DNA from: Pseudomonas guariconensis
GTDB lineage: Bacteria > Pseudomonadota > Gammaproteobacteria > Pseudomonadales > Pseudomonadaceae
NCBI RefSeq assembly: GCF_900102675.1
Contig: NZ_FMYX01000013.1
Coordinates: forward strand, 1 to 64,000
Length of the DNA stretch: 64,000 nt
Direction: 5' to 3'
The position numbers were made by a program, and so were the translations under genes. Under the pieces are notes generated by a model. That model worked only from the letters and a program-made list of their open reading frames with translations, was not told where the DNA came from and did no database searches. Below are positions 63,971 to 64,000 of the stretch, one piece after another; the first letter of the stretch is position 1, and each line of letters begins with the position of its first letter.

Positions 63971-64000
63971 ATGAAACGCGTGCTGCTGATTGGCATCGGT
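63971..64000 (+). CDS. Start of a further gene, cut by the window edge
   Basis: The first ten codons (MKRVLLIGIG) follow GGAGGACAGGGCG. The hydrophobic strand with GIG suits a tetrapyrrole methylase such as precorrin-6A synthase (CobF), or a Rossmann protein. Too little is present to decide. Confidence 0.4.
   Translation, partial: MKRVLLIGIG

Overview
The window reads as a chromosomal segment of a fluorescent Pseudomonas, most likely of the P. putida / P. entomophila type. The evidence is high GC, a pyoverdine biosynthesis and uptake locus with the gene order known from the genus, Pseudomonas-specific small families (DUF2388, DUF6124-like, MvaT-type H-NS protein) and REP-type inverted repeats. 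Family assignments come from reading the translations; no database search was run.

Region 1-13.7 kb is mixed. It opens with the N-terminal part of a LysM-containing inverse autotransporter that runs off the left edge, then a small secreted DUF2388 protein. Next is a three-gene minus-strand unit (outer-membrane porin, amidohydrolase, APC permease) with a divergent LysR regulator, which looks like a small catabolic cluster of unknown substrate. At 7.8-10.4 kb there is an accessory island: a frameshifted remnant of a TcA-type insecticidal toxin gene, followed by two AT-richer paralogous genes of unknown function, each carried with a copy of the same long hairpin. A SleB-type hydrolase, an AEC transporter, a DUF6124-like gene and a LysR gene follow.

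Region 13.7-55.8 kb is the pyoverdine locus. The minus-strand operon at 13771-19786 has the layout of fpvGHJK-fpvCDEF, the periplasmic iron-release and ABC system. Divergent from it, behind an exact iron-starvation box (TAAAT-N16-CGT), lies a 25-kb plus-strand operon: an NRPS (C-A-T-E-C-A-T-C), a SyrP/TauD-like iron/2-oxoglutarate hydroxylase, a one-module NRPS with a degenerate N-terminal 'interface' domain, and a terminal NRPS (C-A-T-E-C-A-T-C-A-T-TE). Reading the ten-residue specificity codes gives D-Ser, a basic residue (probably Lys), His (beta-hydroxylated), D-allo-Thr or D-Thr, Ser, and N5-hydroxy-Orn. This predicts a hexapeptide arm Ser-Lys-OHHis-aThr-Ser-cOHOrn. An alpha/beta hydrolase with its own exact iron-starvation box follows. 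The minus strand then carries pvdM-pvdN-pvdO-pvdA-pvdE-fpvA, with exact boxes in front of pvdM and of pvdA. The chromophore NRPS (pvdL), pvdS, pvdH, pvdP and pvdQ are not in the window.

Region 55.8-64 kb is ordinary chromosomal content: a FlxA-like coiled-coil protein, PbpG, an AAA ATPase, an SOS-associated peptidase (YedK/HMCES type), several small proteins, a shikimate dehydrogenase-like enzyme, glyoxalase I, an MvaT/H-NS-like protein, an OprD-type porin and the first ten codons of a further gene.
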